From the NCBI GenBank assembly GCA_900540545.1, contig UQGJ01000040.1:1-21734 (forward strand): a DNA stretch of 21,734 bases, in the 5' to 3' direction. The position numbers and the translations under genes are program-made. Position 1 is the stretch's first letter. The number at the start of each line of letters is the position of its first letter. Shown piece by piece: positions 8,181 through 15,106 of the stretch. The notes under the pieces were generated by a model. It made no database searches. It saw only the letters and a list, made by a program, of their open reading frames with translations, and had not been told where the DNA came from. This stretch comes from an uncultured Eubacteriales bacterium (GTDB lineage Bacteria > Bacillota > Clostridia > Oscillospirales > Oscillospiraceae).

Positions 8181-9245
8181 TTACAGCTTCACAGTCCAGC
8201 CGTAGGGGTCGGGCTCGGTGCCCCACTGGATGCCGGTGAGGGTGTCGTAAAGCCGCTGGGTCAGGTGGCCGATCTGGCCGCCGTTGACCACCACGTGCTT
8301 GTCCTCCCAGCCCATCTCGCCCACGGGGGAGATGACGGCGGCGGTGCCGGTGCCCCAGGCCTCCTCCAGCTTGCCCGCGTCGGCGGCCTCGAACAGCTCC
8401 TGGGCGGTGATGAGCCGCTCCTCCACGGCGTAGCCCCAGTCCCGCAGCAGCTCCAGGCAGGAGCGGCGGGTGATGCCGGGCAGCACGGAGCCGGTGAGCT
8501 CGGGGGTGATGATTTTGCCGTCCACCTTGAACATGACGTTCATGGAGCCGACTTCCTCGATGTACTTGCGGTGGACGCCGTCCAGCCACAGCACTTGGGC
8601 GTACCCCTGGGCCTCGGCCCGCTCTCCGGCCCGGATGGAGGCGGCGTAGTTGCCGCCGCACTTGGTGTAGCCCGTGCCGCCCTTGACGGCCCGCACGTCC
8701 TCACTCTCCACGTAGATCTTCACCGGGTTGATGCCCTCGGCGTAGTAGGCGCCCACGGGGCCGGTGATGACGGCGAAGAGGTAGCTGTGGGAGGCGTGGA
8801 CCCCCAGGCTGGGGTCGGTGGCGATGACGAAGGGGCGGATGTACAGGCTGGTCCCCGGCTCGCTGGGCACCCAGTCGGCGTCCAGGGCCACCAGGGTCTT
8901 GACAGCCTCGACGAACATCTCCTCGGGCACCGGGGGGATGCACATCCGGTTGCAGGACTCGTTGAGCCGCCGGGCGTTGTCGATGGGCCGGAAGAGCTGG
9001 ACCCCGCCCTCGGGGGTGCGGTAGGCCTTCAGGCCCTCAAAGACCTCCTGGGCATAGTGGAAAACCATGGCGGAAGGGTCCAGGGCGAAGGGGCCGTAGG
9101 GGACGATGCGGGGGTCGTGCCAGCCCTGGCCCGCGTCGTAGTTGAGCAGGAACATGTGGTCGGAAAAAATCTTGCCGAAGCCCAGGCTCTTGGGGTCGGG
9201 CTTGGCCGCGGGGTGCTCGGTTTTCTGGATCTTGATCTCCTCCAT
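8181..9245 (-). CDS. ilvE: Branched-chain amino acid aminotransferase
   Basis: A 354-residue PLP fold-type IV enzyme that interconverts branched-chain amino acids and their 2-oxo acids with glutamate/2-oxoglutarate. The sequence matches the BCAT-II subgroup: FHYAQEVFEGLKAYR near the N-terminus, NRMCIPPVP, the segment GGTGYTKCGGNYAAS containing the expected Schiff-base lysine, then WLDGVHRKYIEEVGSMN, and TGTAAVISPVG near the C-terminus. The length (about 350-360) is normal. ATG 9245 has GGGAGG 8 nt upstream; an upstream in-frame codon at 9278 lies within the promoter -10 box and can be excluded. It is a single-gene transcript with its own promoter and a strong terminator. The gene diverges from dapA. 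Confidence 0.96.
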   Translation of the reverse strand: MEEIKIQKTEHPAAKPDPKSLGFGKIFSDHMFLLNYDAGQGWHDPRIVPYGPFALDPSAMVFHYAQEVFEGLKAYRTPEGGVQLFRPIDNARRLNESCNRMCIPPVPEEMFVEAVKTLVALDADWVPSEPGTSLYIRPFVIATDPSLGVHASHSYLFAVITGPVGAYYAEGINPVKIYVESEDVRAVKGGTGYTKCGGNYAASIRAGERAEAQGYAQVLWLDGVHRKYIEEVGSMNVMFKVDGKIITPELTGSVLPGITRRSCLELLRDWGYAVEERLITAQELFEAADAGKLEEAWGTGTAAVISPVGEMGWEDKHVVVNGGQIGHLTQRLYDTLTGIQWGTEPDPYGWTVKL

Positions 9246-9276
9246 GGTGCTTTCCTCCCTGAAATCGTTTAGAGAC

Positions 9277-9305
9277 ATTATATCAGCCCTAATACGCTAC
9301 TTCAA
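9277..9305 (-). promoter_or_regulatory. Promoter of ilvE
   Basis: On the minus strand TTGAAG (9300-9305), a 17-bp spacer and a perfect TATAAT (9277-9282) preceded by an extended TG motif (TGA-TATAAT). The predicted leader is only about 25 nt, so there is no room for a T-box or riboswitch upstream of ilvE. Confidence 0.88.
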
Positions 9306-9374
9306 TAGAGAACATGACGGAAATCACGGTTTTTCCCAACCGGGGGCTGGTCATGATTCTATTTTTCGTATCAA

Positions 9375-9390
9375 TTGCATAACCATGCAA
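9375..9390. promoter_or_regulatory. Operator-like palindrome between ilvE and dapA
   Basis: TTGCAT-AACC-ATGCAA is a perfect 6+6 bp dyad. It lies 8 bp upstream of the dapA -35 box and about 70 bp upstream of the ilvE -35 box. The half-site resembles some ArgR-type boxes, but I cannot assign a regulator. Confidence 0.45.
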
Positions 9391-9398
9391 AATAAGGC

Positions 9399-9428
9399 TT
9401 GACAAAGAGGCCGGGGGCGTGGCATAGT
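9399..9428 (+). promoter_or_regulatory. Promoter of dapA-dapB-ddh
   Basis: Perfect -35 TTGACA (9399-9404) and -10 CATAGT (9423-9428) with an 18-bp spacer. Transcription would start around 9435, about 10 nt before the first paired base of the lysine riboswitch. Confidence 0.7.
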
Positions 9429-9443
9429 AATACCCAAATTTGA

Positions 9444-9620
9444 GATAGAGGCCGCGCCGCGCCATCAGTAGCCGTCCCCCATGTCGTGCAGGACAGGGGC
9501 GGGGAAAGGGGCGGGCGCCGAAGGGGACCCCGTCTGCATGGGGGGTCTTGCTGGGCGGATGAAATAAGATTCATCCGACTGTCGCAAAAACGTCCGCCAG
9601 GACGTCTGCGGAGAGCTATC
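9444..9620 (+). ncRNA. Lysine riboswitch (L box) aptamer
   Basis: The leader has the conserved core of the lysine aptamer in order: GATAGAGG (P1 5' strand and loop E region), AGTA, GGAAAGGGG, GCCGAAG, TTGCTGG, ACTGTC and finally GGAGAGCTATC. P1 pairs GATAG (9444-9448) with CTATC (9616-9620). The length, about 177 nt, is normal. It lies between the dapA promoter and a canonical intrinsic terminator, followed by lysine biosynthesis genes, so lysine binding should cause premature termination. Confidence 0.97.
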
Positions 9621-9684
9621 CTTGATATTGACGTGCACCGCCGGGCAGCGTGGCCCGGCGGCGTATCGACGTATTCAAGCAGCT
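9614..9684 (+). promoter_or_regulatory. Predicted antiterminator of the lysine riboswitch
   Basis: Three short blocks after the aptamer can pair with the 5' side of the terminator: AGCT (9614-9617) with AGCT (9681-9684), CTTGA (9621-9625) with TCAAG (9675-9679), and ACGT (9631-9634) with ACGT (9669-9672). A perfect 9-bp hairpin (9638-9646 with 9653-9661) brings them together. Because 9616-9617 belong to the P1 3' strand, P1 formation on lysine binding would compete with this structure. This is inference from pairing only. Confidence 0.6.
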
Positions 9685-9710
9685 GATCCGCATCAGCCGC
9701 TTGTTTTTTT
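9676..9710 (+). terminator. Riboswitch-controlled intrinsic terminator
   Basis: A 12-bp stem with one A-C mismatch (9676-9687 with 9692-9703), loop CCGC, then seven T residues (9704-9710). It lies 56 nt after the lysine aptamer and 96 nt before the dapA start. Confidence 0.93.
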
Positions 9711-9805
9711 ATGTAACAGAGCTGATGCGTGGGACTGCCATACCCTGTCCCTGCCTCCGTCTTGGATTCCACAGCCCATCTGGGCAGAAAGAGGAGGTAT
9801 GTCAT

Positions 9806-10693
9806 ATGAAGCAGAGGGTATTTCAGGGGATCGCCACGGCGCTGATCACCCCCATGGACGAGCGGGGGGTGGATTTCGCCAAGCTGGGCAGTCTCATCGA
9901 CTGGCAGATCGGCCAGGGCATCGACGCCCTGGTGGTCTGCGGCACCACCGGCGAGGCGTCCACCCTGTCCGACCGGGAGCACCGCCAGGTCATCGACTAC
10001 GCCGTCCAGCGCGCGGCGGGCCGGGTCCCCGTCATCGCGGGCACCGGCAGCAACGAGACCGCCTACGCCGAGGACCTCACCCGGTTCTCCTGCGCCGCCG
10101 GGGCCGACGCCGTGCTGGTGGTCACGCCGTACTACAACAAGGCCACCCAAAAGGGGCTGGTCCAGTGCTTCACCCGAATCGCCGACGCCAGCACCAGACC
10201 GGTGATCCTGTATAACGTCCCCTCCCGCACGGGGGTGAACATCGAGCCGGAGACCTACGCCGCCCTGGCCGACCACGAAAACATCGCCGCCTTCAAGGAG
10301 GCCGGCGGGAATCTGTCCAAAATCGTGGAGACCATGGCCCTGGTGGGGGACCGGCTGGACCTCTACTCCGGCAACGACGACCAGATCGTCCCCCTGCTGG
10401 CCATGGGGGGCGTGGGCTGCATCTCGGTGCTGTCCAACCTGCTCCCCGCCCAGACCAGGGAGATCTGTACCCGCTTCTTCGCCGGGGACGGAGCGGGGGC
10501 CATGGCCCTCCAGTGCCGCTACCACGCCCTCATCTCCGCCCTGTTCTGCGAGGTCAACCCCATCCCGGTGAAGGCCGCCATGGCGGCCCTGGGCTTCTGC
10601 GAGAACTACCTCCGCCTGCCCCTCACCCCCATGGAGGAGGGGGACCGTCGGCGGCTGCTGGGCGCCATGCGGGAACAGGGGCTGGCGGTATGA
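9806..10693 (+). CDS. dapA: 4-hydroxy-tetrahydrodipicolinate synthase
   Basis: A 295-residue TIM-barrel aldolase that condenses pyruvate with aspartate semialdehyde, the first committed step of DAP and lysine synthesis. Visible signatures are GTTGEASTLSDREH, the LYNVPSRTG segment with the catalytic Tyr and Arg, and the Schiff-base Lys164 in IAAFKEAGG. The length is normal. ATG 9806 has AGGAGG at good spacing; longer in-frame extensions run back into the riboswitch terminator and can be dismissed. It is the first gene of the operon under the lysine riboswitch and overlaps dapB by 4 nt (ATGA). Paralogues of this family can be N-acetylneuraminate lyases or other aldolases, but the context with dapB and ddh settles the assignment. 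Confidence 0.97.
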   Translation: MKQRVFQGIATALITPMDERGVDFAKLGSLIDWQIGQGIDALVVCGTTGEASTLSDREHRQVIDYAVQRAAGRVPVIAGTGSNETAYAEDLTRFSCAAGADAVLVVTPYYNKATQKGLVQCFTRIADASTRPVILYNVPSRTGVNIEPETYAALADHENIAAFKEAGGNLSKIVETMALVGDRLDLYSGNDDQIVPLLAMGGVGCISVLSNLLPAQTREICTRFFAGDGAGAMALQCRYHALISALFCEVNPIPVKAAMAALGFCENYLRLPLTPMEEGDRRRLLGAMREQGLAV

Positions 10694-11415
10694 ACATCAT
10701 CGTCAACGGCGCCGGCGGGCGCATGGGCCGGGAGCTCCTCCGGCTGATGGAGGAGAAGGGCCTGACCCCGGCGGCGACGGTGGACCCCCAGGGCGGCGCG
10801 GGGACCGTGGCCGACCTGAAAGCATACGGCGGCCCCGCCGACGTGGTGGTGGACTTTTCCCACCACACCGCCACCTGGGGCCTGATGGCCTACTGTGTGG
10901 AGCGGAGCCTGCCCGTGGTGGTGGCCACCACGGGCCAGACCCCGGAGGAGCTGGTGGTCATCCAGCAGGCGGCGGAGCAGATCCCCGTGTTCCGGTCCGC
11001 CAACCTGTCGGTGGGCATCACCCTCCTGGCCCGGCTGGTGCGGCAGGCGGCGGCGGTCCTGGAGGGCTACGACGTGGAGATCGTGGAGGCCCACCACAAC
11101 CGCAAGGCGGAAGCCCCCAGCGGCACGGCCCTCCTGCTGGCCGACGCCGTCAAGACCCGGCGGCCCCAGGCCCGGTACGTCTGCGGCCGGGCCGGGGCCC
11201 AGCCGCGGTCCCCGGAGGACATCGGCATCCACGCCCTGCGTATGGGCAACGTGGTGGGCTGGCACGAGGTCATCTTCGCCAGCGGCACCCAGACCATCAC
11301 CCTGCGCCACGAGGCCCACGACCGGGCCGTCCTGGCCGACGGGGCCCTGACCGCGGCGGGCTTTCTGGTGCGCCAGAAGCCGGGCCTGTACAGCATGGAA
11401 GATTTATTGGGTTGA
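10690..11415 (+). CDS. dapB: 4-hydroxy-tetrahydrodipicolinate reductase
   Basis: A 241-residue NAD(P)H-dependent reductase that converts the DapA product to tetrahydrodipicolinate in the cytoplasm. The N-terminal Rossmann motif NGAGGRMGRE (residues 6-15), DFSHHTA, and the active-site region EAHHNRKAEAPSGTA with His135, His136 and Lys139 are all present. The usual aspartate in KxDAPSGTA is glutamate here, a conservative change. ATG 10690 overlaps the dapA stop, which indicates translational coupling, and the next gene, ddh, begins 15 bp after its stop. The length is slightly short for the family but complete. The frame ends GLYSMEDLLG, the normal C-terminus for Firmicutes DapB. Confidence 0.96.
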   Translation: MNIIVNGAGGRMGRELLRLMEEKGLTPAATVDPQGGAGTVADLKAYGGPADVVVDFSHHTATWGLMAYCVERSLPVVVATTGQTPEELVVIQQAAEQIPVFRSANLSVGITLLARLVRQAAAVLEGYDVEIVEAHHNRKAEAPSGTALLLADAVKTRRPQARYVCGRAGAQPRSPEDIGIHALRMGNVVGWHEVIFASGTQTITLRHEAHDRAVLADGALTAAGFLVRQKPGLYSMEDLLG

Positions 11416-11430
11416 GAGGAGGACGGGAAC

Positions 11431-12414
11431 ATGCATCAAATCGGAATCGTGGGCTACGGCAACCTGGGCCGGGGGGTGGAGGCCGCCCTGAAGCAGGCCC
11501 CGGACATGGCCCTGGCGGCGGTGTTCACCCGCCGGGACCCGGCGGCGGTGGCGGTTCGGACCCCGGAGGTCCCGGTGCTGCCCTACCGAGCGCTGGGGGA
11601 CTGGGCCGCCCGGCTGGACGGGGTGGTCCTCTGCGGCGGCAGCGCCGCCGACCTGCCCCGGATGACCCCCGAGGCCGCCGCCCTGTGCAACGTGGTGGAC
11701 AGCTTCGACACCCACGCGGACATCCCCGCCCACTTCGCCAGGGTGGACCGGGCGGCCCGGCAGGCGGGGAAGCTGGCCGTGGTCTCCGCCGGGTGGGACC
11801 CCGGCCTCTTTTCCCTGAACCGCCTGTACGCCGAGGCGGTCCTGCCCCAGGGGGACAGCTATACCTTTTGGGGCCGGGGGGTGAGCCAGGGCCACTCCGA
11901 TGCCATCCGCCGCATCCCCGGCGTTCTGGACGCCCGGCAGTACACCGTGCCGGTGCCCAGCGCCGTGGAGCGGGTCCGGGCGGGGGAGCATCCAGCCCTG
12001 ACGGCCCGGGAGACCCACACCAGGGAGTGCTTCGTGGTGCCGGAGCCGGGGGCGGACCTGGCCGCCATCCGGCGGGCCATCGTCACCATGCCCCATTACT
12101 TCGACGTATACGACACCACCGTGACCTTCCTCACCCAGGCGGAGCTGGACCGGGACCACAAGGCCCTGCCCCACGGGGGCAGCGTGATCCGCTCCGGGAC
12201 CACCGGCTGGGCGGGAGAACACCGGCACACCATCGAGTACCGCCTGACCCTGGACTCCAACCCGGAGTTCACCGGCAGCGTCCTGGCTTCCTGTATGCGG
12301 GCCGCCTGCCGCCTGAACGCCGCCGGAGAGACCGGCTGCCGCACCCTCCTGGACCTCCCCCCCGCCTCCCTGTCGCCCCTAACGGCAGAGGAGTTGAGGG
12401 AGAGGCTGATGTAG
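11431..12414 (+). CDS. ddh: meso-diaminopimelate dehydrogenase
   Basis: A 327-residue NADPH-dependent enzyme that reductively aminates the open-chain form of tetrahydrodipicolinate to meso-DAP in one step, bypassing the succinylase or acetylase branches. The N-terminal GIVGYGNLGRGVE is the cofactor fold, followed by VVDSFDTHADIP, SAGWDPGLFSLNR and FWGRGVSQGHSDAIRRI, all characteristic of Ddh. ATG 11431 is preceded by GAGAGGAGG. It follows dapB in the same operon, so the window supplies the route from aspartate semialdehyde to meso-DAP. No lysA is present, so the operon as seen ends at DAP; lysine formation needs a decarboxylase encoded elsewhere. The stop is followed within 3 bp by a copy of repeat R3. 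Confidence 0.96.
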   Translation: MHQIGIVGYGNLGRGVEAALKQAPDMALAAVFTRRDPAAVAVRTPEVPVLPYRALGDWAARLDGVVLCGGSAADLPRMTPEAAALCNVVDSFDTHADIPAHFARVDRAARQAGKLAVVSAGWDPGLFSLNRLYAEAVLPQGDSYTFWGRGVSQGHSDAIRRIPGVLDARQYTVPVPSAVERVRAGEHPALTARETHTRECFVVPEPGADLAAIRRAIVTMPHYFDVYDTTVTFLTQAELDRDHKALPHGGSVIRSGTTGWAGEHRHTIEYRLTLDSNPEFTGSVLASCMRAACRLNAAGETGCRTLLDLPPASLSPLTAEELRERLM

Positions 12415-12417
12415 GGG

Positions 12418-12443
12418 GAATGAAGAATTAAGAATGAAGAATT
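12418..12443. repeat. Repeat R3, one-sided copy
   Basis: Twenty-four of 26 bases are identical to the left arm of the complete R3 element at 16966-16991. Here no matching right arm is found downstream, so the copy is truncated or a solo arm. It begins 3 bp after the ddh stop codon. Confidence 0.75.
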
Positions 12444-12468
12444 GCGCCCACGGGGCGGGACGGAGGAC

Positions 12469-12540
12469 GGGCCGCCGGGGTCGGCGGCCCCTACGGCGGA
12501 AACCAAAGGTCTCTTGTAGGGGCCGCCCACTGGGCGGCCC
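12469..12540. repeat. Repeat R2, inverted pair
   Basis: Two GC-only palindromes face each other: an 8-bp stem at 12469-12476/12483-12490, followed by GGCGGCCCCTAC, and a near-perfect palindrome at 12520-12540 preceded by GTAGGGGCCGCC. The 12-mer GTAGGGGCCGCC occurs once in each orientation (12516-12527 and, inverted, 12483-12494). A related unit lies at 1327-1350. Confidence 0.7.
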
Positions 12541-12760
12541 GTGCCGACTACCAACGGGCACAAGGCTGATTCCAAAACGCAACAACTTGTGGCGGCTTGT
12601 TTGCACCAAGTAAAACGCAACTACCCCCAAGTCTTGCCCGGCTCTTACACGAGGGGCGACAGCCGGAGTTGTTCGTGCGCCAGACCAATACGAGCTGCAA
12701 CGGCTTTCAAGTTTTGCCAACCAACATAAACCCCGCCGCCGCCCGGCCGTACCCCGGGGT

Positions 12761-12818
12761 CCAGGGGGGCCGACAATAGGGGAACAAAGTTCCCCGTGTC
12801 GGCCCCCTGGTTTTCTTT
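12761..12818 (+). terminator. Strong intrinsic terminator upstream of gdpP
   Basis: A long hairpin: outer stem 12761-12775 with 12797-12810 (one bulged G) and inner stem GGGGAAC/GTTCCCC (12779-12785, 12789-12795) with an AAA loop. TTTTCTTT follows at 12811-12818. It faces forward and would stop ddh-operon transcripts about 350 bp after the ddh stop. Its T-tract is also the start of repeat R1 copy 2. Confidence 0.88.
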
Positions 12819-12859
12819 CGGTTCCTTTCTCAAAGGAGAAAGGAACGCCCCCGGCAGGG
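12813..12859. repeat. Dispersed hairpin repeat R1, copy 2
   Basis: Identical to bases 1-47 at 46 of 47 positions, including the 11-bp inverted repeat, in which the one mismatch lies next to the loop. It ends 10 bp before the gdpP promoter. Confidence 0.85.
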
Positions 12860-12869
12860 AAGCCTTTTG

Positions 12870-12898
12870 TTGCATTCCGCCCCCGCTTCTGATATAAT
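12870..12898 (+). promoter_or_regulatory. Promoter of the gdpP-rplI-dnaB block
   Basis: Perfect TATAAT (12893-12898) with an extended -10 TG (12890-12891). The -35 is weak, TTGCAT (12870-12875) at 17 bp, which is common for extended -10 promoters. The leader would be about 35 nt. Confidence 0.8.
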
Positions 12899-12939
12899 TA
12901 ACCTCTCATATCAGGCTCATTGAAAGGTAGGTGCCGCCC

Positions 12940-14937
12940 ATGAATAAAAAGCTGTCCCGGCTTTTGGAGCCCAGCCTGGGGCTCTATCTCACCTGCCTGC
13001 TGCTCTTCGCCGCCGCGTCCGCCTTCTTCTCCCCGCCATTGGCCGCCATCGAGGGGGTCATCGTGGTCATCCTTTACCTCTATCTGCGGCGCAGCAGCAA
13101 CGCCCGGAAAAAGGAGATGCTCCGGTATATCGAGTCGGTCACCACCAACATGGACGTGGCCACCCGGGACACCATGCTCAACTCCCCCCTGCCCATGGTC
13201 ATCTTCCACCCGGACACCGGCGAGATTATCTGGTCCAACGACCGCTTCCTCCAGCTCACCGACGAAGCCGAGCACCTCTTCGACACCAAGCTGTCCACCC
13301 TGGTCCCCGCCTTCGACACCCGCTGGCTCATGGAGGGCAAGACCGAGTGCCCCGCCGAGGTGGAGCTGGGCGGGCGGAAGTTCCTGGTGTTCGGCTCCCT
13401 GGTCCGCACCGAGGAGCGGCGCAGCCGCCAGAGTATGCTCTGCACCACCTACTGGGTGGAGATCACTGAGTATTCCGCCGTGAAGGAGGAGTTCTTCGCC
13501 TCCCAGCCCGTGGTCGCTATCCTCTACCTGGACAACTACGAGGACGCGGTGAAGAACGCCGACGAGGCCCAGCGCTCCGCCATGCTCAGCGAGATCAACA
13601 AGCGCCTCACCGCCTGGGTCCAGCCCACCGGCGGCCTTTTCTCCCGGTACGACCGGGACCGCTACCTCTTTATCTTTGAGGAGCGGTACCTGAAGCCCTT
13701 CCAGGAGGCCAAGTTCGACATCCTGGACGCCGTCCACGACATCCAGAGCCCCAGCGGCGTCCCCGCCACCCTGTCCATCGGCGTGGGCAAGGACGCCCCC
13801 AGCTTCAAGGAGCTGTTCGAGTACGCCTCCTTGTCCATTGAAATGGCCCTGAGCCGGGGCGGCGACCAGGCCGTGGTGAAGAACAAGTTCAACTTCGAGT
13901 TCTACGGCGGCCGCAGCAAGGAGATGGAAAAGCGCACCAAGGTCAAGAGCCGGGTCATGGCCAACGCCCTGGGCGAGCTGATTGCCGACTCCTCCCGGGT
14001 CTTCGTCATGGGCCATAAGTTCCCCGACCTGGACTGCATCGGCGCCTGCGCCGGGGTCTGCGCCATCGCCCGGAAGCGGGGGGTCCAGGCCAGCATCATC
14101 CGGGAGCCGGGCAACAACCCCGCCGCCGAAATGGTGGGCAAGCTGGCCCAGGTGCCCGAGTACCGGGACACCTTCCTCTCCGCCCAGGACGCCATCATCC
14201 TGGCCGACCCCCGCACCCTGCTGGTGGTGGTGGACACCAACCGCCCCGAGCAGGTCATGAGCCAGGACCTGCTGGAGTGCTGCACCCGCGTGGCCGTCAT
14301 TGACCACCACCGCCGGGCGGCCTCCTATATCTCCAACGCCGCCCTGAACTTCCACGAGCCCTACGCCTCCTCGGCCAGCGAGCTGGTCACGGAGCTGCTG
14401 CAGTATATCCTGGAGCCCACCGACCTGCTGAAAATCGAGGCCGAGGCGGTGCTGGCGGGCATCGTGCTGGACACCAAGAACTTCACCATGCGCACCGGCA
14501 CCCGGACCTTCGAGGCCGCCGCCTTCCTCCGCCGCAGCGGCGCGGACACCGGCGACGTGAAGAAGCTGTTTCAGAACGACCTGAACGGCACCATCTCCCG
14601 GTACGACATCATCCGCACCGCCCGGATGTACCACAACGACATCGCCATCGCCACCGTGGACCACACCGTGGGCCGGGTGACGGCGGCCCAGGCGGCGGAC
14701 GAGCTGCTGAACATCAGCGGCATCGACGCCTCTTTCGTCCTCTTCCCCGACGAGGACGGCCAGCGGGTCATCATTTCGGCCCGCAGCATGGGGGATACCA
14801 ACGTCCAGGTGGTCCTGGAAAAACTGGGCGGCGGCGGCAACGCCGCCACAGCCGGTGCCCAGGTCCCCAACCCCGACGTGGGCACCGTCCTCCAGGATTT
14901 GATTCGCGCCATCGACCAGTATTTCGAGGACGAATAA
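12940..14937 (+). CDS. gdpP: Cyclic-di-AMP phosphodiesterase GdpP (DHH/DHHA1 family)
   Basis: A 665-residue membrane-anchored enzyme that hydrolyses the second messenger c-di-AMP. Two N-terminal membrane helices (about residues 10-50) are followed by a degenerate PAS domain (about 80-160), a degenerate GGDEF domain (about 185-315, SRYDRDRY in place of the catalytic loop), and the DHH domain with GHKFPDLDCIG (358-368; Asp363, Asp365) and DHH (455-457). Near the C-terminus the DHHA1 motif reads GGGGNAATAG, with Asn where family members usually have His. ATG 12940 is preferred over a GTG at 12931 because an AGGTG lies 6 nt upstream. It starts the conserved gdpP-rplI-dnaB order. c-di-AMP links to osmotic and cell-wall control, but no local regulator is seen. 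Confidence 0.95.
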   Translation: MNKKLSRLLEPSLGLYLTCLLLFAAASAFFSPPLAAIEGVIVVILYLYLRRSSNARKKEMLRYIESVTTNMDVATRDTMLNSPLPMVIFHPDTGEIIWSNDRFLQLTDEAEHLFDTKLSTLVPAFDTRWLMEGKTECPAEVELGGRKFLVFGSLVRTEERRSRQSMLCTTYWVEITEYSAVKEEFFASQPVVAILYLDNYEDAVKNADEAQRSAMLSEINKRLTAWVQPTGGLFSRYDRDRYLFIFEERYLKPFQEAKFDILDAVHDIQSPSGVPATLSIGVGKDAPSFKELFEYASLSIEMALSRGGDQAVVKNKFNFEFYGGRSKEMEKRTKVKSRVMANALGELIADSSRVFVMGHKFPDLDCIGACAGVCAIARKRGVQASIIREPGNNPAAEMVGKLAQVPEYRDTFLSAQDAIILADPRTLLVVVDTNRPEQVMSQDLLECCTRVAVIDHHRRAASYISNAALNFHEPYASSASELVTELLQYILEPTDLLKIEAEAVLAGIVLDTKNFTMRTGTRTFEAAAFLRRSGADTGDVKKLFQNDLNGTISRYDIIRTARMYHNDIAIATVDHTVGRVTAAQAADELLNISGIDASFVLFPDEDGQRVIISARSMGDTNVQVVLEKLGGGGNAATAGAQVPNPDVGTVLQDLIRAIDQYFEDE

Positions 14938-14947
14938 GATAGAGACA

Positions 14948-15084
14948 AGCCTTCCCCTCGGGGGAAGGTGGCACGGGCGCAGCCCGTGACGGATGAGGGG
15001 AAGGCCGGGACCACCAAACGCCTTCGCATCGGGGGCGTTCCCCTCATTAGTCCGCTGCGCGGACAGCTTCCCCCAGGGGAAGCC
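14948..15084. repeat. Composite palindromic element R4 (MITE/REP-like)
   Basis: A 137-bp element between gdpP and rplI. Its two ends are imperfect inverted copies of each other (AGCCTTCCCC... and ...GGGGAAGCC), and each end is itself a hairpin. Inside are CACGGGC/GCCCGTG, GTCCGC/GCGGAC, and a long-range pairing TGAGGGGAA (14994-15002) with TTCCCCTCA (15038-15046). It has no coding capacity. I believe related elements are common in gut Oscillospiraceae genomes, but this is from memory. It ends 8 bp before the rplI ribosome binding site. Confidence 0.8.
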
Positions 15085-15106
15085 AAAGAGGAAAGGAGCA
15101 TTTCAC

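Larger units (their letters stand above)
12415..12760. other. Repeat-rich intergenic spacer without a convincing gene
   Basis: This stretch separates ddh from the gdpP block. From left to right it holds a one-sided copy of repeat R3, two R2 palindromes in inverted orientation, and about 200 bp (roughly 12545-12735) that is visibly less GC-rich than the surroundings. Short frames exist on both strands but none has a ribosome binding site, a recognisable motif or codon use like the neighbours. The middle part may be the remnant of an inserted element. I cannot identify it. Confidence 0.6.

Noticed and set aside
9246..9276. Possible T-box or leader peptide upstream of ilvE
   Set aside because: The promoter leaves only about 25 nt of leader, too short for either.
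9622..9805. Upstream extension of dapA into the riboswitch leader
   Set aside because: The frame is open by chance; it includes the terminator T-tract and lacks dapA homology. The ATG at 9806 has an excellent ribosome binding site.
12096..12720. Minus-strand frames spanning the end of ddh and the spacer
   Set aside because: They mix antisense ddh sequence with repeats and show no family features.
12541..12779. Short plus-strand frames of about 60 codons in the ddh-gdpP spacer
   Set aside because: No ribosome binding site, no motif, and they run into the terminator hairpin. Codon use does not resemble that of neighbouring genes.
12898..14664. Long minus-strand frame opposite gdpP
   Set aside because: Same shadow composition; gdpP on the plus strand has full domain support, a promoter and a ribosome binding site.
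14993..15106. N-terminal extension of L9 through repeat R4
   Set aside because: L9 begins with MKVIL in all well-known homologues, and ATG 15107 has AAGGAG at ideal distance.
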